The position numbers were made by a program, and so were the translations under genes. The notes under the pieces were generated by a model. It searched no databases. It had not been told where the DNA came from and saw only the letters and a program-made list of their open reading frames with translations. A stretch of DNA of 64,000 bases from Verrucomicrobiia bacterium (GTDB lineage Bacteria; Verrucomicrobiota; Verrucomicrobiia; Palsa-1439): NCBI GenBank assembly GCA_022072455.1, contig JAJVHY010000003.1, positions 124,001 to 188,000 on the forward strand. The letters run 5' to 3'. Every line of letters starts with the position of its first letter. Positions within the stretch are counted from its first letter, which is position 1. Shown piece after piece: positions 1 to 8,259 of the stretch.

Positions 1-529
1 TGCCGGTCATCGCGATGCCGGACAGCACGGCGGTCAGTGTGATGCCGATCATGTCTTCCATCAACGAAATGCCGGTGACCATTTTCGCGAACGGTTCTTT
101 CAGCAGACCGAGTTCGCCGAAGGTCTTGATGATGATCGTGGTCGAGGTGATGCAGAGCATTGCGCCGAGAAACAGCGCATCCATCTTCGACCAGCCGAAC
201 AACCGGCCGATCTGGTAGCCGAGCCACACCATCGTCAGGATCTCGATGGACGCGGCCACGAACGCAGTCGCGCCGAGGTTGCGAAGGGTGCGCAGGTTGA
301 ATTGCAGGCCGAGGGTGAACATCAACAGGATGACGCCAAGATCGGCGAGGGTGCGGATCGAGTTCTGGTCGTGAATCAACGCAAACGGCGGCGTGTGCGG
401 GCCGATGATCAAGCCGGCCAGGATGTAGCCGAGCACAACCGGCTGCTTGAACTGGTGCAGGATCACCGTCACCAGTCCCGCCACCATCATGACCACCGCG
501 AGGTCTTGGAGAAAGGTGTTGGAGTTCAT
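1..529 (-). CDS. Kef-type cation:proton antiporter (CPA2), N-terminal part
   Basis: The reverse strand is open from an ATG at 529 to the window edge, about 176 residues, so the C-terminal part lies outside. The translation is strongly hydrophobic and reads like the start of a KefB/KefC-type exchanger: an early QPVVLGYILAGLIIGP segment, then LADLGVILLMFTLGL, then LFLGAMLCITSTTIIIK. These are typical of the Na+/H+ exchanger domain of the CPA2 family, which exchanges K+ or Na+ for protons in the inner membrane. It is transcribed away from the ClC gene across a 118-bp gap. I cannot see whether TrkA-type regulatory domains follow, so KefB versus a plain CPA2 antiporter is open. Confidence 0.85.
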   Translation of the reverse strand, partial: MNSNTFLQDLAVVMMVAGLVTVILHQFKQPVVLGYILAGLIIGPHTPPFALIHDQNSIRTLADLGVILLMFTLGLQFNLRTLRNLGATAFVAASIEILTMVWLGYQIGRLFGWSKMDALFLGAMLCITSTTIIIKTFGELGLLKEPFAKMVTGISLMEDMIGITLTAVLSGIAMTG

Positions 530-647
530 CAGGCCGACAGGCTGCCGCTATTGATACCGGCAACCGCGCGCGCGTTCAATGCAAACCCGGTCAGAATGTC
601 CATTGGGTGCTTGTCAGGCGCGGGCCACGTCCGTACTATGCGCGCCG

Positions 648-1979
648 ATGAAGCGTCGGGTCCTTGAGCAACTTGTCCTGTTTGGCAGTGTTCTGAAATG
701 GACATTCTACGCGGCAATCGTCGGCGCCGCAGTGGGGTTGAGTACGACGGTTTTTCTGCGGACCTTGACGTGGGCTACGGACGTGGCGGCTGGGGTGCCG
801 TCAGCGTATCTCGGGTTGCCGGTCGTGTTGTTTGTCAGCGCGGTGCTGGTCCGTTGGTTGGCGCCCGAAGCGGAAGGGCATGGAACGGAGCGGGTGCTGG
901 CGGCGTTGCACGAACGCATGGGACGCATTCCACTAGCCGTCGTGCCGGTGAAACTGGTGGCGACGGTCATTACGTTGGCGGGGGGAGGTTCGGCCGGCAA
1001 GGAAGGTCCCTGCGCTCAGATTGGCGCGGGGATTGCCTCGGGATTGGCCAGCTTGGGACGCATTCGCGATGTTGATCGTCGGAAACTGGTCATTTGTGGT
1101 GTGTCGGCCGGCTACGCGGCGGTCTTTGGCACGCCCATCGCGGGGGCGCTGTTTGGGGTGGAGGTTTTGTTCCTGGGGCAGATCCTTTACGACGTGTTGC
1201 TCCCCTCGTTTGTGGCCGGGATCACGGCCTATCATGTCGCCAGCGCCTTGGGGGTGACGTATTTTCATTTTACGCTCGAAGTGTTTCCGATCTTCACGAG
1301 CCGTGTGTTTGGACAGATCTTGTTACTTGGGGTTTGGTGTGGTCTCGGGGCGTTGTTGTTGATCGAAGCGTTGAAGTTGGGACATCGGTTGTTCCAGCAT
1401 CTCCGCTGGTGGAAGCCGGTTAATGCGGTGTTGGGCGGTGCGCTCTTGAGTGGTGTTGGCGGGCTGGTGTCCACCCGTTATCTGGGACTGGGACTGGAAA
1501 CGATCGAAGACGGATTGCGCGGCCAAGTCCTGGAGAAGTCGGCGTTTTTCTGGAAACTGATGGCCACGGCAATCACCTTGAGCTGTGGTGGCAGCGGCGG
1601 AATTGTGACGCCGATTTTTTTCCTCGGTACGGCAGCGGGAAACCTTTTTAGTGTGCTGTTCCACACGGGAAATATCGCGACGTACTCCGCCATTGGCATG
1701 GTCGCCTTGTTGGCGGGTGCGGCCAACACCCCCATCGCCGCTTCGGTCATGGCCATCGAACTCTTCGGCTCCAGCATCGCTCCGTATGCGGCGATTGCCT
1801 GTATCGTCGCCTTCCTGATGTCGGGACATCGGAGCGTTTATCCGAGTCAGGTCTTGAGCATGTTGAAAAGCGGATCGCTGAATGCCACGACCGGCAAAGC
1901 CTTGAGTCAGCTCGAAGATGAGGTCGGGAGCGCGCGCGTCACTCTTCCCCGATTCCTCGACCGCTATTGGCGAAAGTGA
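648..1979 (+). CDS. ClC-family chloride channel / H+:Cl- exchanger
   Basis: The protein has 443 residues from the ATG at 648; an upstream in-frame ATG at 579 would add 23 residues unlike the family, so I chose 648. It is a polytopic inner-membrane protein with the ClC signatures: GGSAGKEGPCAQIG (the GREGP filter loop, here GKEGP), GVSAGYAAVFGTPIAGALFGVE, and GSGGIVTPIFFLGTAAG. The length fits a core ClC protein without a cytoplasmic CBS domain. It converges on the NhaD-like gene with only 15 bp between the stop codons and sits among cation antiporters, so a role in charge balance during ion stress is a reasonable inference. Confidence 0.9.
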   Translation: MKRRVLEQLVLFGSVLKWTFYAAIVGAAVGLSTTVFLRTLTWATDVAAGVPSAYLGLPVVLFVSAVLVRWLAPEAEGHGTERVLAALHERMGRIPLAVVPVKLVATVITLAGGGSAGKEGPCAQIGAGIASGLASLGRIRDVDRRKLVICGVSAGYAAVFGTPIAGALFGVEVLFLGQILYDVLLPSFVAGITAYHVASALGVTYFHFTLEVFPIFTSRVFGQILLLGVWCGLGALLLIEALKLGHRLFQHLRWWKPVNAVLGGALLSGVGGLVSTRYLGLGLETIEDGLRGQVLEKSAFFWKLMATAITLSCGGSGGIVTPIFFLGTAAGNLFSVLFHTGNIATYSAIGMVALLAGAANTPIAASVMAIELFGSSIAPYAAIACIVAFLMSGHRSVYPSQVLSMLKSGSLNATTGKALSQLEDEVGSARVTLPRFLDRYWRK

Positions 1980-1994
1980 GTGGCGCTGCTTTTC

Positions 1995-3812
1995 TCAATG
2001 CAGCCAGTTCAGCAGGGCACCTTCGAGGTAGATGATGACGGTCAAAACCACGATGATGGTAACGATGACCGGGGTCATTTCCTTGATCCACTGGATTGGC
2101 GTGTAGCGCTCGTCCACGTCGCGTTTGATGAACGCGAAAGCGACCACTGATTGTGCGCTGCCGATGTGTGTCCAGCAACCGCCAATTGCATAGCCGGCAA
2201 TCTGCGCCATCGCGAACAGGTGCATGATGCCAACATCCAGCCCGTGCAATGCGCGCGAGGCGAAGTCGGCGACAACGTTGTTGTCGAGGATCGCTGAGAG
2301 GAATGTGCAGCCGACGAATTGCGCGAACGCCACATGTGACGGTCCGGCCTTCTCAATGCCGTGATGCAGGAGTTCCTGGAGCACGTTGAAGAACCCGGCT
2401 TTGGTCAGGAGCGTGATCGAGAGAAACAGCGGGAAGAGGAAGTAGTACTCGGCAAATTCATGTTTGGCTTCGCGAAGGGCGAGGTTGCGGAGTTTCGGCA
2501 GGTTGATGACGCCCAGCAACGCGACGATGAACCCGGCAAAGGACGCGATGAATAACGGGACCTCATGGTTGATTCCGTGCCAAATGAGACAGCCGACAAA
2601 CGGCACCAACGCCAGCGCTCCCACCTTGGCCGCCAGCGCGCGCCGGTGGCGAAGATTGTGGATGGCTTCGTCCACTGCGGCATCGGCTTTATCCGCGCCG
2701 GCGGCATCGCCTTGCGCCAGCAGGACGTACCGGTTGTCGAGCGGTTCGGCCAGATCTTCACTGACAAACCGGCCGAGGAGCGTCCGCCGCGTGGCCACCG
2801 GCACATTTTCGCGCATCAAGGCGAGTCCGAGGGGTTCGCCGTTGTGTAACCGGTTCAGGATGCCGGGCGCGGCCGCACCGAGTTCAGTGGCGTGCGCTTC
2901 CACAAATTCCACCGGCGTCATCACTTCGCCGTGGCGTTCGGCTTGAAGAAAGCGCACGGTCGCAACGTGGGCGTCGAGCACATCCAGCTTGTCGAGGTCG
3001 ACGCGTTTGTGACCGAGTTTCTTCCGCAGGTTCCAGGCGATGACCAGATAGGCGGCGACCGCGGCTGGCGCGCAATAGCGGAGAAAGAACGAGTTGTCGA
3101 GGTAGGGGTGGAGATTGGCCTTCATGATCAGGTTCGGCGGTTCGCCGTACGCCAACCAGATTCCGCAGATCGTGGTCACCGCGGTGCACACCATCACCGC
3201 GTACCGGATCGCGGCCGTCGGCGCTGCCGCCAGCAACAGAATGATGACCAACGTGCGGATTGTCAGTCCAATCATCGAAACGCCATCAAGGATGCCGGAC
3301 GAGAATGCCACCACCGCTGTCACCGACACGACCGTCGCCAGCACCCCGCCGTGATACCGGCGAAGCAGGACGAAGGTGATTTGTTCGAGCAGGCGGGTCT
3401 GCGCGATGACCGCCACGAAAAATGTCAGGCCGAGAATGAACAGCATCGTGTCCGCATGAATCAGATGATCCAACCCCTTAAAACTCAGCAGGTGGTGCTG
3501 CAGGAAGTGGCCCAAGCCGTCTTTCTGGACCTCTTGATGAAACTCGGAATCCGGCAAGCCGCAAAACGTCGCAAGGATGACCAAAGCCATGCCGTACGTG
3601 ATGGCGTTCTTGTGAATCTGATACTTGAACGAGCCAAACAGAAACAACGCGATGATGGTGGCGAACACTTCCACGGCCAACAACCAGACCGGCATTTGGC
3701 CGCGACCGAAGAGGAAAATGCCCGCTGCAATCACCATGCAGCCGAACATGAATTTTTTCGTGGAGAGTTGGACGACTGCCGACTCAGACGCCGGACTGGA
3801 ATGATCACTCAT
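1995..3812 (-). CDS. NhaD/ArsB-like Na+/H+ antiporter (ion transporter superfamily)
   Basis: This 605-residue protein has many hydrophobic segments and the layout of the ion transporter superfamily. A helical half includes DTMLFILGLTFFVAVIAQTRLLE and VAFSSGILDGVSMIGLT, a hydrophilic middle of about 120 residues follows, and a second helical half carries FVGCTFLSAILDNNVVADF, whose 'LDNNV' resembles the conserved TPDNN-type motif of NhaD/NhaB/ArsB proteins. Family members exchange Na+ or Li+ for H+ or extrude oxyanions across the inner membrane. It is the last gene of a run on the minus strand, 58 bp after the CaCA antiporter. The neighbours (mrp operon, NhaR-type regulator) favour sodium over arsenite. 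Confidence 0.75.
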   Translation of the reverse strand: MSDHSSPASESAVVQLSTKKFMFGCMVIAAGIFLFGRGQMPVWLLAVEVFATIIALFLFGSFKYQIHKNAITYGMALVILATFCGLPDSEFHQEVQKDGLGHFLQHHLLSFKGLDHLIHADTMLFILGLTFFVAVIAQTRLLEQITFVLLRRYHGGVLATVVSVTAVVAFSSGILDGVSMIGLTIRTLVIILLLAAAPTAAIRYAVMVCTAVTTICGIWLAYGEPPNLIMKANLHPYLDNSFFLRYCAPAAVAAYLVIAWNLRKKLGHKRVDLDKLDVLDAHVATVRFLQAERHGEVMTPVEFVEAHATELGAAAPGILNRLHNGEPLGLALMRENVPVATRRTLLGRFVSEDLAEPLDNRYVLLAQGDAAGADKADAAVDEAIHNLRHRRALAAKVGALALVPFVGCLIWHGINHEVPLFIASFAGFIVALLGVINLPKLRNLALREAKHEFAEYYFLFPLFLSITLLTKAGFFNVLQELLHHGIEKAGPSHVAFAQFVGCTFLSAILDNNVVADFASRALHGLDVGIMHLFAMAQIAGYAIGGCWTHIGSAQSVVAFAFIKRDVDERYTPIQWIKEMTPVIVTIIVVLTVIIYLEGALLNWLH

Positions 3813-3870
3813 AGTGATTGCGGCTTATATCAACTGCCCGGCGGTCAATGCAACACCGGTTGCGCCGATT

Positions 3871-4965
3871 TTATCGACCGGGTGCGCGTTTTCGCGCGCG
3901 GAGTTGCCGTGCCAAAACCACGGCCAGCGTCACTGCTGTCAGCGGAATGACGAACCAGAGCATGACCGCGCTGAAAGCCGGTAGCGCGTCGTGTTGCTGG
4001 GCGGCGAGAACGAGATACGCCGTGTACGCCACGTAAAAGCTCAAAAACATTCCACCCTCCCAGCGGGCAATCGTATGGCCGGTAAAAAAAACCGGCAGAC
4101 ACGCCACCGCCACCGCCGTCATCACCGGGATGTCGAAGCTTAGTGCCGCCGGCGACACCGCTACGCCGTGCGGGGCAATCAAACAGGTCGCACCCAGGAT
4201 GCCGAGCATGTTGAAGATGTTGCTCCCGACAACGTTCCCGATCGCAATGTCGCGCTCGCCCCGGATCGTCGCGATGATCGAGGTCGCCACTTCCGGCAGC
4301 GACGTGCCGGCCGCCACGATGGTCAGGCCGATGACGAACTCGCTGACACCCCAGCTTCGGGCAATTGTCACCGCCGAATCCACGAGCCACCGGGCACCGA
4401 GCACCAGCAACACCAACCCGGCGAGGATGAAACCGATGTTCACCAGCACGCTCTTGGTGGAACGCCCCGGCTTTGGCGGGGGGAACTCCTGTGCATATTC
4501 CTGCGCCACCGCCGCGCTCTCCTGCCGGCTCTTGCGGATCGCCATCACCGTGTATGTCACGATACCGGCAAAAAGAATCGCGCCATCGAGCCGGCCGAGA
4601 TGGTTGTCGAGTGCCAACGCCCACAGCAACAGCGACACGCCGATCATGATCGGCACATCGATGCGGACGAGTTGCTGCGCCACCACTAAAGGCGCGACCA
4701 GCGCACAGAGGCCGAGGATGAACAGCACGTTGAAAATGTTGCTCCCGATAACATTTCCCAGCGCGATGTCGGCCTGTCCGACCCAGGCCGCCTTGGTGCT
4801 GACCACCATCTCCGGCATGCTCGTGCCGAAGGCGACGATGGTGACGCCGATGATCAACGGCGAAATCCCAAACCCCGCCGCGAGCCGGGAGGCGCCGCGC
4901 ACGAGCCATTCGCCACCCCAGACGAGCAAGGCCAAGCCTAATACCAAGAATACGGCGATCATCAT
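3871..4965 (-). CDS. CaCA-family calcium/sodium antiporter (YrbG-like)
   Basis: The 364-residue protein shows the internal duplication of K+-independent Ca2+/Na+ exchangers. The first alpha repeat contains GVTIVAFGTSMPEM followed by LGNVIGSNIFN; the second contains GLTIVAAGTSLPEV followed by IGNVVGSNIFN. The GTS(M/L)PE acidic residues form the ion-binding site in this family. Ten or so membrane segments are evident. Its ATG overlaps the stop of mrpG by 4 bp (ATGA), so it is translated with the Mrp antiporter operon, an unusual extension of that operon that suggests joint control of Na+ and Ca2+ export. Confidence 0.9.
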   Translation of the reverse strand: MMIAVFLVLGLALLVWGGEWLVRGASRLAAGFGISPLIIGVTIVAFGTSMPEMVVSTKAAWVGQADIALGNVIGSNIFNVLFILGLCALVAPLVVAQQLVRIDVPIMIGVSLLLWALALDNHLGRLDGAILFAGIVTYTVMAIRKSRQESAAVAQEYAQEFPPPKPGRSTKSVLVNIGFILAGLVLLVLGARWLVDSAVTIARSWGVSEFVIGLTIVAAGTSLPEVATSIIATIRGERDIAIGNVVGSNIFNMLGILGATCLIAPHGVAVSPAALSFDIPVMTAVAVACLPVFFTGHTIARWEGGMFLSFYVAYTAYLVLAAQQHDALPAFSAVMLWFVIPLTAVTLAVVLARQLRARKRAPGR

Positions 4966-5276
4966 TTCTCAATCCGTGTCTGGTCGTGAAACTTTACGCC
5001 GATGTGCCGGGCGGCTTTCGTCAGCATGTGCGCGCCGACCGGCGCGGTGATGAAGATGAACGCAATCGCCAGAACCTCCCGGATGCTGAAGTAGTCCTGT
5101 TCAAACGTGAAATACACCACGCCGGCCAGCAACACGCAGATGACCCCGAGCGTCGCCGCCTTGGCCGGGCCGTGCATCCGCATGTAGAAATCCGGCAACC
5201 GCACCAAGCCGACCGACGAGGTTACCATGAACGCCGTACCGACGATCAGCAAAACCACGATGAGCCACTCAGTCAA
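4962..5276 (-). CDS. mrpG: Mrp antiporter subunit G
   Basis: The 104-residue protein has three hydrophobic segments and the MnhG/PhaG pattern: SVGLVRLPDFYMRMHGPAKAATLG near residues 21-44, then a helix with ITAPVGAHMLTKAA. It is a small membrane subunit of the multi-subunit Na+/H+ antiporter. It overlaps mrpF upstream by 8 bp and the CaCA gene downstream by 4 bp, indicating tight translational coupling. Confidence 0.93.
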   Translation of the reverse strand: MTEWLIVVLLIVGTAFMVTSSVGLVRLPDFYMRMHGPAKAATLGVICVLLAGVVYFTFEQDYFSIREVLAIAFIFITAPVGAHMLTKAARHIGVKFHDQTRIEK

Positions 5277-5538
5277 TGATGTCTCCTTTTAACAGATATT
5301 TTGCCACCGCCACCGTGCTCACAAAGCCCAACACCGCGATCACCAGCACCGCGTCGAAGTACACCACGGTGTTGTCGCGGATGCAGAGGATGCCGATGAT
5401 GCCGATCAGGTTTACCGCCAGCGTGTCGAGCGCCAGCGCGCGGTCCGGCACGCTCGGCCCGCGCAACAGCCGCACCACGCACAACCCCGCCGAGAGGGCG
5501 AGCGCCAGCAAACACCAGTTGGCGACGGTCGCGATCAT
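5269..5538 (-). CDS. mrpF: Mrp antiporter subunit F
   Basis: The 89-residue, three-helix protein carries the MnhF/PhaF hallmark RGPSVPDRALALDTLAVN at residues 27-44, followed by a helix ending in FVSTVAVAKYLLKGDII. It is an essential small subunit of the Mrp complex. The start overlaps the end of mrpE by 4 bp. Confidence 0.93.
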   Translation of the reverse strand: MIATVANWCLLALALSAGLCVVRLLRGPSVPDRALALDTLAVNLIGIIGILCIRDNTVVYFDAVLVIAVLGFVSTVAVAKYLLKGDIID

Positions 5539-6011
5539 CGCTCCAGCTCCCGCAACGGTTTCTCAAACATCTCCTTGATGCCGGCCTTCGTCGCCGCGAT
5601 GTCCGGCACGTTCAGGCAATGGACTTCGAGTGACTTACGGTCGGGCGCCACGTCCACCGTCACCGTGCCGGGCGTCAGCGAAATCATCCCGGCCAACGCC
5701 GTGATTGCCGCGTCGGTCTCGAGGGCGATGGGTAACCGGATCATCGCCGGCTGCACGCGCAGACGCGGGCGCAAAATCCACCACGCGACTTGGACATTGG
5801 CGACGAGGACTTCCCGGGTGAACACCACCAGCAACTTCACGAACACGCCCAGCTTGCGAAAAAACACCGGCTCGCCCAGCAACCGCCGCGACAGAAACAG
5901 CACGCCGGTCGCGAGCAGGTTGCCGATCACGAACGTCGTCACGGTGAAGGTCTCGGTGAGAAAACACCAGATCAGCGCCAGCACGAAGTTGATGAGGAGG
6001 TAGGCGAACAT
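5535..6011 (-). CDS. mrpE: Mrp antiporter subunit E
   Basis: The 158-residue protein matches MnhE/PhaE: N-terminal membrane segments with FVLALIWCFLTET, a middle region with FTREVLVANVQVAWWILRPRLRVQPAMIRLP, and ALAGMISLTPGTVTVDVAPD leading into a cytoplasmic tail. The tail sequence 'LEVHCLNVPD' is typical of the family. The gene abuts mrpD with no gap and belongs to the same transcript. Confidence 0.93.
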   Translation of the reverse strand: MFAYLLINFVLALIWCFLTETFTVTTFVIGNLLATGVLFLSRRLLGEPVFFRKLGVFVKLLVVFTREVLVANVQVAWWILRPRLRVQPAMIRLPIALETDAAITALAGMISLTPGTVTVDVAPDRKSLEVHCLNVPDIAATKAGIKEMFEKPLRELER

Positions 6012-7502
6012 TTACCGGCCCTCCCAGAGCACGGCGCGGACGTAGTTGTCCGGCGCGAGCAGTTGCGCCGCCGTTTGCCGGGCAAACGCGTGCACCGGCT
6101 GGAACACCGCGGCGAAGATCACGGAGCACGCCACCAGCAACGCCACCGCGCCGTACATCACACGCGGCACGGGCCGGCGTTCGCCCGCCGGTTCGCCCCA
6201 GAACGACAGATGCCAGATTTTCATCATTGAGAACAACGTAAACAACCCGGTCAGCACCGCGATGCCGGTATAGAGATAGCGTTCCTGCTGGAAGCCGGCC
6301 ACCACCACCACGATCTTCGCGAAAAATCCGCTCCACGGCGGCAACCCGGCCAGCGAAAGCCCCGCCACAAAAAACAAAGCCGCCAGGGCCGGGGCGCTTT
6401 CCATCAAACCGCCGATCTTCTTCACGCTGTTCTGGCCGGTCATCCGCTCCATCACCCCGGCCACGAGGAACAACCCGCATTTCACCAGCGTGTAATGGAT
6501 CATGTAGAAAATCGCCGCCGCCACCCCGGCTTCCGTCAACAAACCCAGCGCAAACGCGAGGTAGCCAATCTGGCTGACAATGTGAAAACTCAGCAACCGC
6601 CGGATTTCCGTCTGGCACACCGCGCCCCAGACGCCGACGAGCATCGAGACCGCGCCCAAGGCCATCAACCCTTCACCGACCAACGCGCGTTGTTCCGGGA
6701 AGACCAGCGGGAAGACCCGCATCATCGAGTACACGCCCACTTTCGTCGCCACGCCGCCGAAAAACGCCGAGATCGCCGCCGGCGGTGCCGGGTAACCGTC
6801 CGGCAACCAGAAGTAGAGCGGGAACAACGCCGCCTTGAAACAGAACACCACCAGCAACAGCACCGTCGCCACCTGCACCACCACCGCGCTCGCCCCGTCC
6901 GCCGCCGCCGTCAGCACCGAGAGATGGGCCATGTTCAACGTGCCGGTCGCCCCGTAGATCAGACCGGCCGCCGCGAGAAACAACGTCGAGCCGGTCAGGT
7001 TCAACGCGAGGAACGGCAAGCCCGCCCGCAATTGCCGGGCTTCGCTGCCAAGCGTCAGCAGCGCGTAGGTCGCGATCAGCGTGACCTCATACCAGACGAA
7101 TAAATTGAAAATGTCACCGGTCAGGAACGCGCCGTTCAACCCCAACAACAGGAACTGGAAAAGCGGATAGAAATGCATCCGCTCCCGGCGTTCGTCCAAA
7201 TCGCCAAACGCAAACAACAGCGTCGCCACCGCCGTGATTGACGCCAGTAATAACATGATCGCTGACAGCCGGTCGGCCATGAGCAGAATGCCAAACGGCG
7301 CTTCCCAGTTGCCGAGCCGGTAGACCGCGATCTCGCCGCCGCTCAGCCACAGCAGCAACGCCACCTCGATCGCCACCAGCCCCAGCAGCGACACGAGGCT
7401 GAACGCCCGTTGCGCCGCCACCGACCGTCGCAACACGAGCAGCAACACCAGTGCCGTCGCCAGCGGCCAGAGAATCGGCAAAATGGGCAGATGCGCGCTC
7501 AC
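6012..7502 (-). CDS. mrpD: Mrp antiporter subunit D (complex I NuoM/N-like)
   Basis: The 496-residue polytopic protein belongs to the proton-conducting antiporter family shared with complex I. It shows FLTGDIFNLFVWYEV near residue 130, FKAALFPLYFWLPDGYPAPPAAISAFFGGVATKVGVY near residues 223-259, and the SFHIVSQIGYLAFALGL helix. Conserved Glu in WYEV and Lys in CFKAALF and ATKVGVY fit ion translocation residues. The MrpD identity is assigned by operon position between C and E. It overlaps mrpC by 4 bp. Confidence 0.93.
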   Translation of the reverse strand: MSAHLPILPILWPLATALVLLLVLRRSVAAQRAFSLVSLLGLVAIEVALLLWLSGGEIAVYRLGNWEAPFGILLMADRLSAIMLLLASITAVATLLFAFGDLDERRERMHFYPLFQFLLLGLNGAFLTGDIFNLFVWYEVTLIATYALLTLGSEARQLRAGLPFLALNLTGSTLFLAAAGLIYGATGTLNMAHLSVLTAAADGASAVVVQVATVLLLVVFCFKAALFPLYFWLPDGYPAPPAAISAFFGGVATKVGVYSMMRVFPLVFPEQRALVGEGLMALGAVSMLVGVWGAVCQTEIRRLLSFHIVSQIGYLAFALGLLTEAGVAAAIFYMIHYTLVKCGLFLVAGVMERMTGQNSVKKIGGLMESAPALAALFFVAGLSLAGLPPWSGFFAKIVVVVAGFQQERYLYTGIAVLTGLFTLFSMMKIWHLSFWGEPAGERRPVPRVMYGAVALLVACSVIFAAVFQPVHAFARQTAAQLLAPDNYVRAVLWEGR

Positions 7503-7834
7503 GGATGTTTGTCCCTCGGCGAGTTCACTTCATCCGAACCGGTCTCCTGATACGCCCGGTAGGCCAGTACCAGCAGGAATGCCGTCACGCCAAATCCAAT
7601 CACAATCGCCGTCAAAATCAGCGCCTGCACCAGCGGGTCGGCATAGCCGGCCGCCGCCGGGTTCACCAACGGCGGTTGGCCGTGCCGGATGCCACCCATG
7701 TTGAGGATCAGCAGATTCACCGCGTGCCCGAGCAACGCAAAGCCGAGCACCACCTGCAAGGTCCGGCGCCGTAAGCACAGGTACAATCCCGCGCCGAACA
7801 ACGTCCCAATCGCGATGGCCATGAGCAGTTCCAT
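7499..7834 (-). CDS. mrpC: Mrp antiporter subunit C (NuoK-like)
   Basis: The gene encodes 111 residues from the ATG at 7834. The open frame extends further upstream, but the added part is antisense-like sequence inside mrpB, and the NuoK-type protein starts at [19 protein letters not shown]. Family features are LGFALLGHAVNLLILNMG and DPLVQALILTAIVIGFGVTAFLLVLAYR. The start codon shares one base with the stop of mrpB (TGATG), and its end overlaps mrpD by 4 bp. Confidence 0.93.
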   Translation of the reverse strand: MELLMAIAIGTLFGAGLYLCLRRRTLQVVLGFALLGHAVNLLILNMGGIRHGQPPLVNPAAAGYADPLVQALILTAIVIGFGVTAFLLVLAYRAYQETGSDEVNSPRDKHP

Positions 7835-8259
7835 CACGCCGCCTCCGATTCGTCGCCGAGCGTCGCGATGATCAGCAAGGTGACCCCGATGACCGTCAGG
7901 TAAACCCCGATGTCGAACGCCAGTGCCGTCGCGAGTTCCACTTCGCCAATACCCAGCACGTGAAAATGTCCAAACCGGTGTTCGAGGAATGCGCTTCCGT
8001 AGATCAACGCCATCAGCCCGGTGCTCAACGAGCACGCCAGCCCGGTGCCGATCAGGACCCGGTAATCCACCGGCAAGCACTTGCGGACGTGGGCCGCGTT
8101 GAACGCGATGTATTGCAGCACCAGCGCCGCCGCCGTCATCAACCCGGCGATGAATCCGCCGCCCGGCTCGTGATGGCCGCGCCAGAGCAGGTGCAGCGAA
8201 AACAACAAGAGTAACGGCATCAACCCACGCGCCGTTGTTGCCAGGATCAGGGACATCAT
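7834..8259 (-). CDS. mrpB: Mrp antiporter subunit B
   Basis: The 141-residue membrane protein has the MnhB signature [24 protein letters not shown] at residues 30-53 and a C-terminal [17 protein letters not shown]. This is the MrpB domain that can also be fused to MrpA in other bacteria; here it is separate. Its ATG overlaps the stop of mrpA by 4 bp. Confidence 0.93.
   Translation of the reverse strand: MMSLILATTARGLMPLLLLFSLHLLWRGHHEPGGGFIAGLMTAAALVLQYIAFNAAHVRKCLPVDYRVLIGTGLACSLSTGLMALIYGSAFLEHRFGHFHVLGIGEVELATALAFDIGVYLTVIGVTLLIIATLGDESEAA

Noticed and set aside
7835-8080. Long N-terminal extension of MrpC
   Set aside because: It lies wholly within mrpB in another frame; MrpC starts at 7834 by family comparison and overlap pattern.
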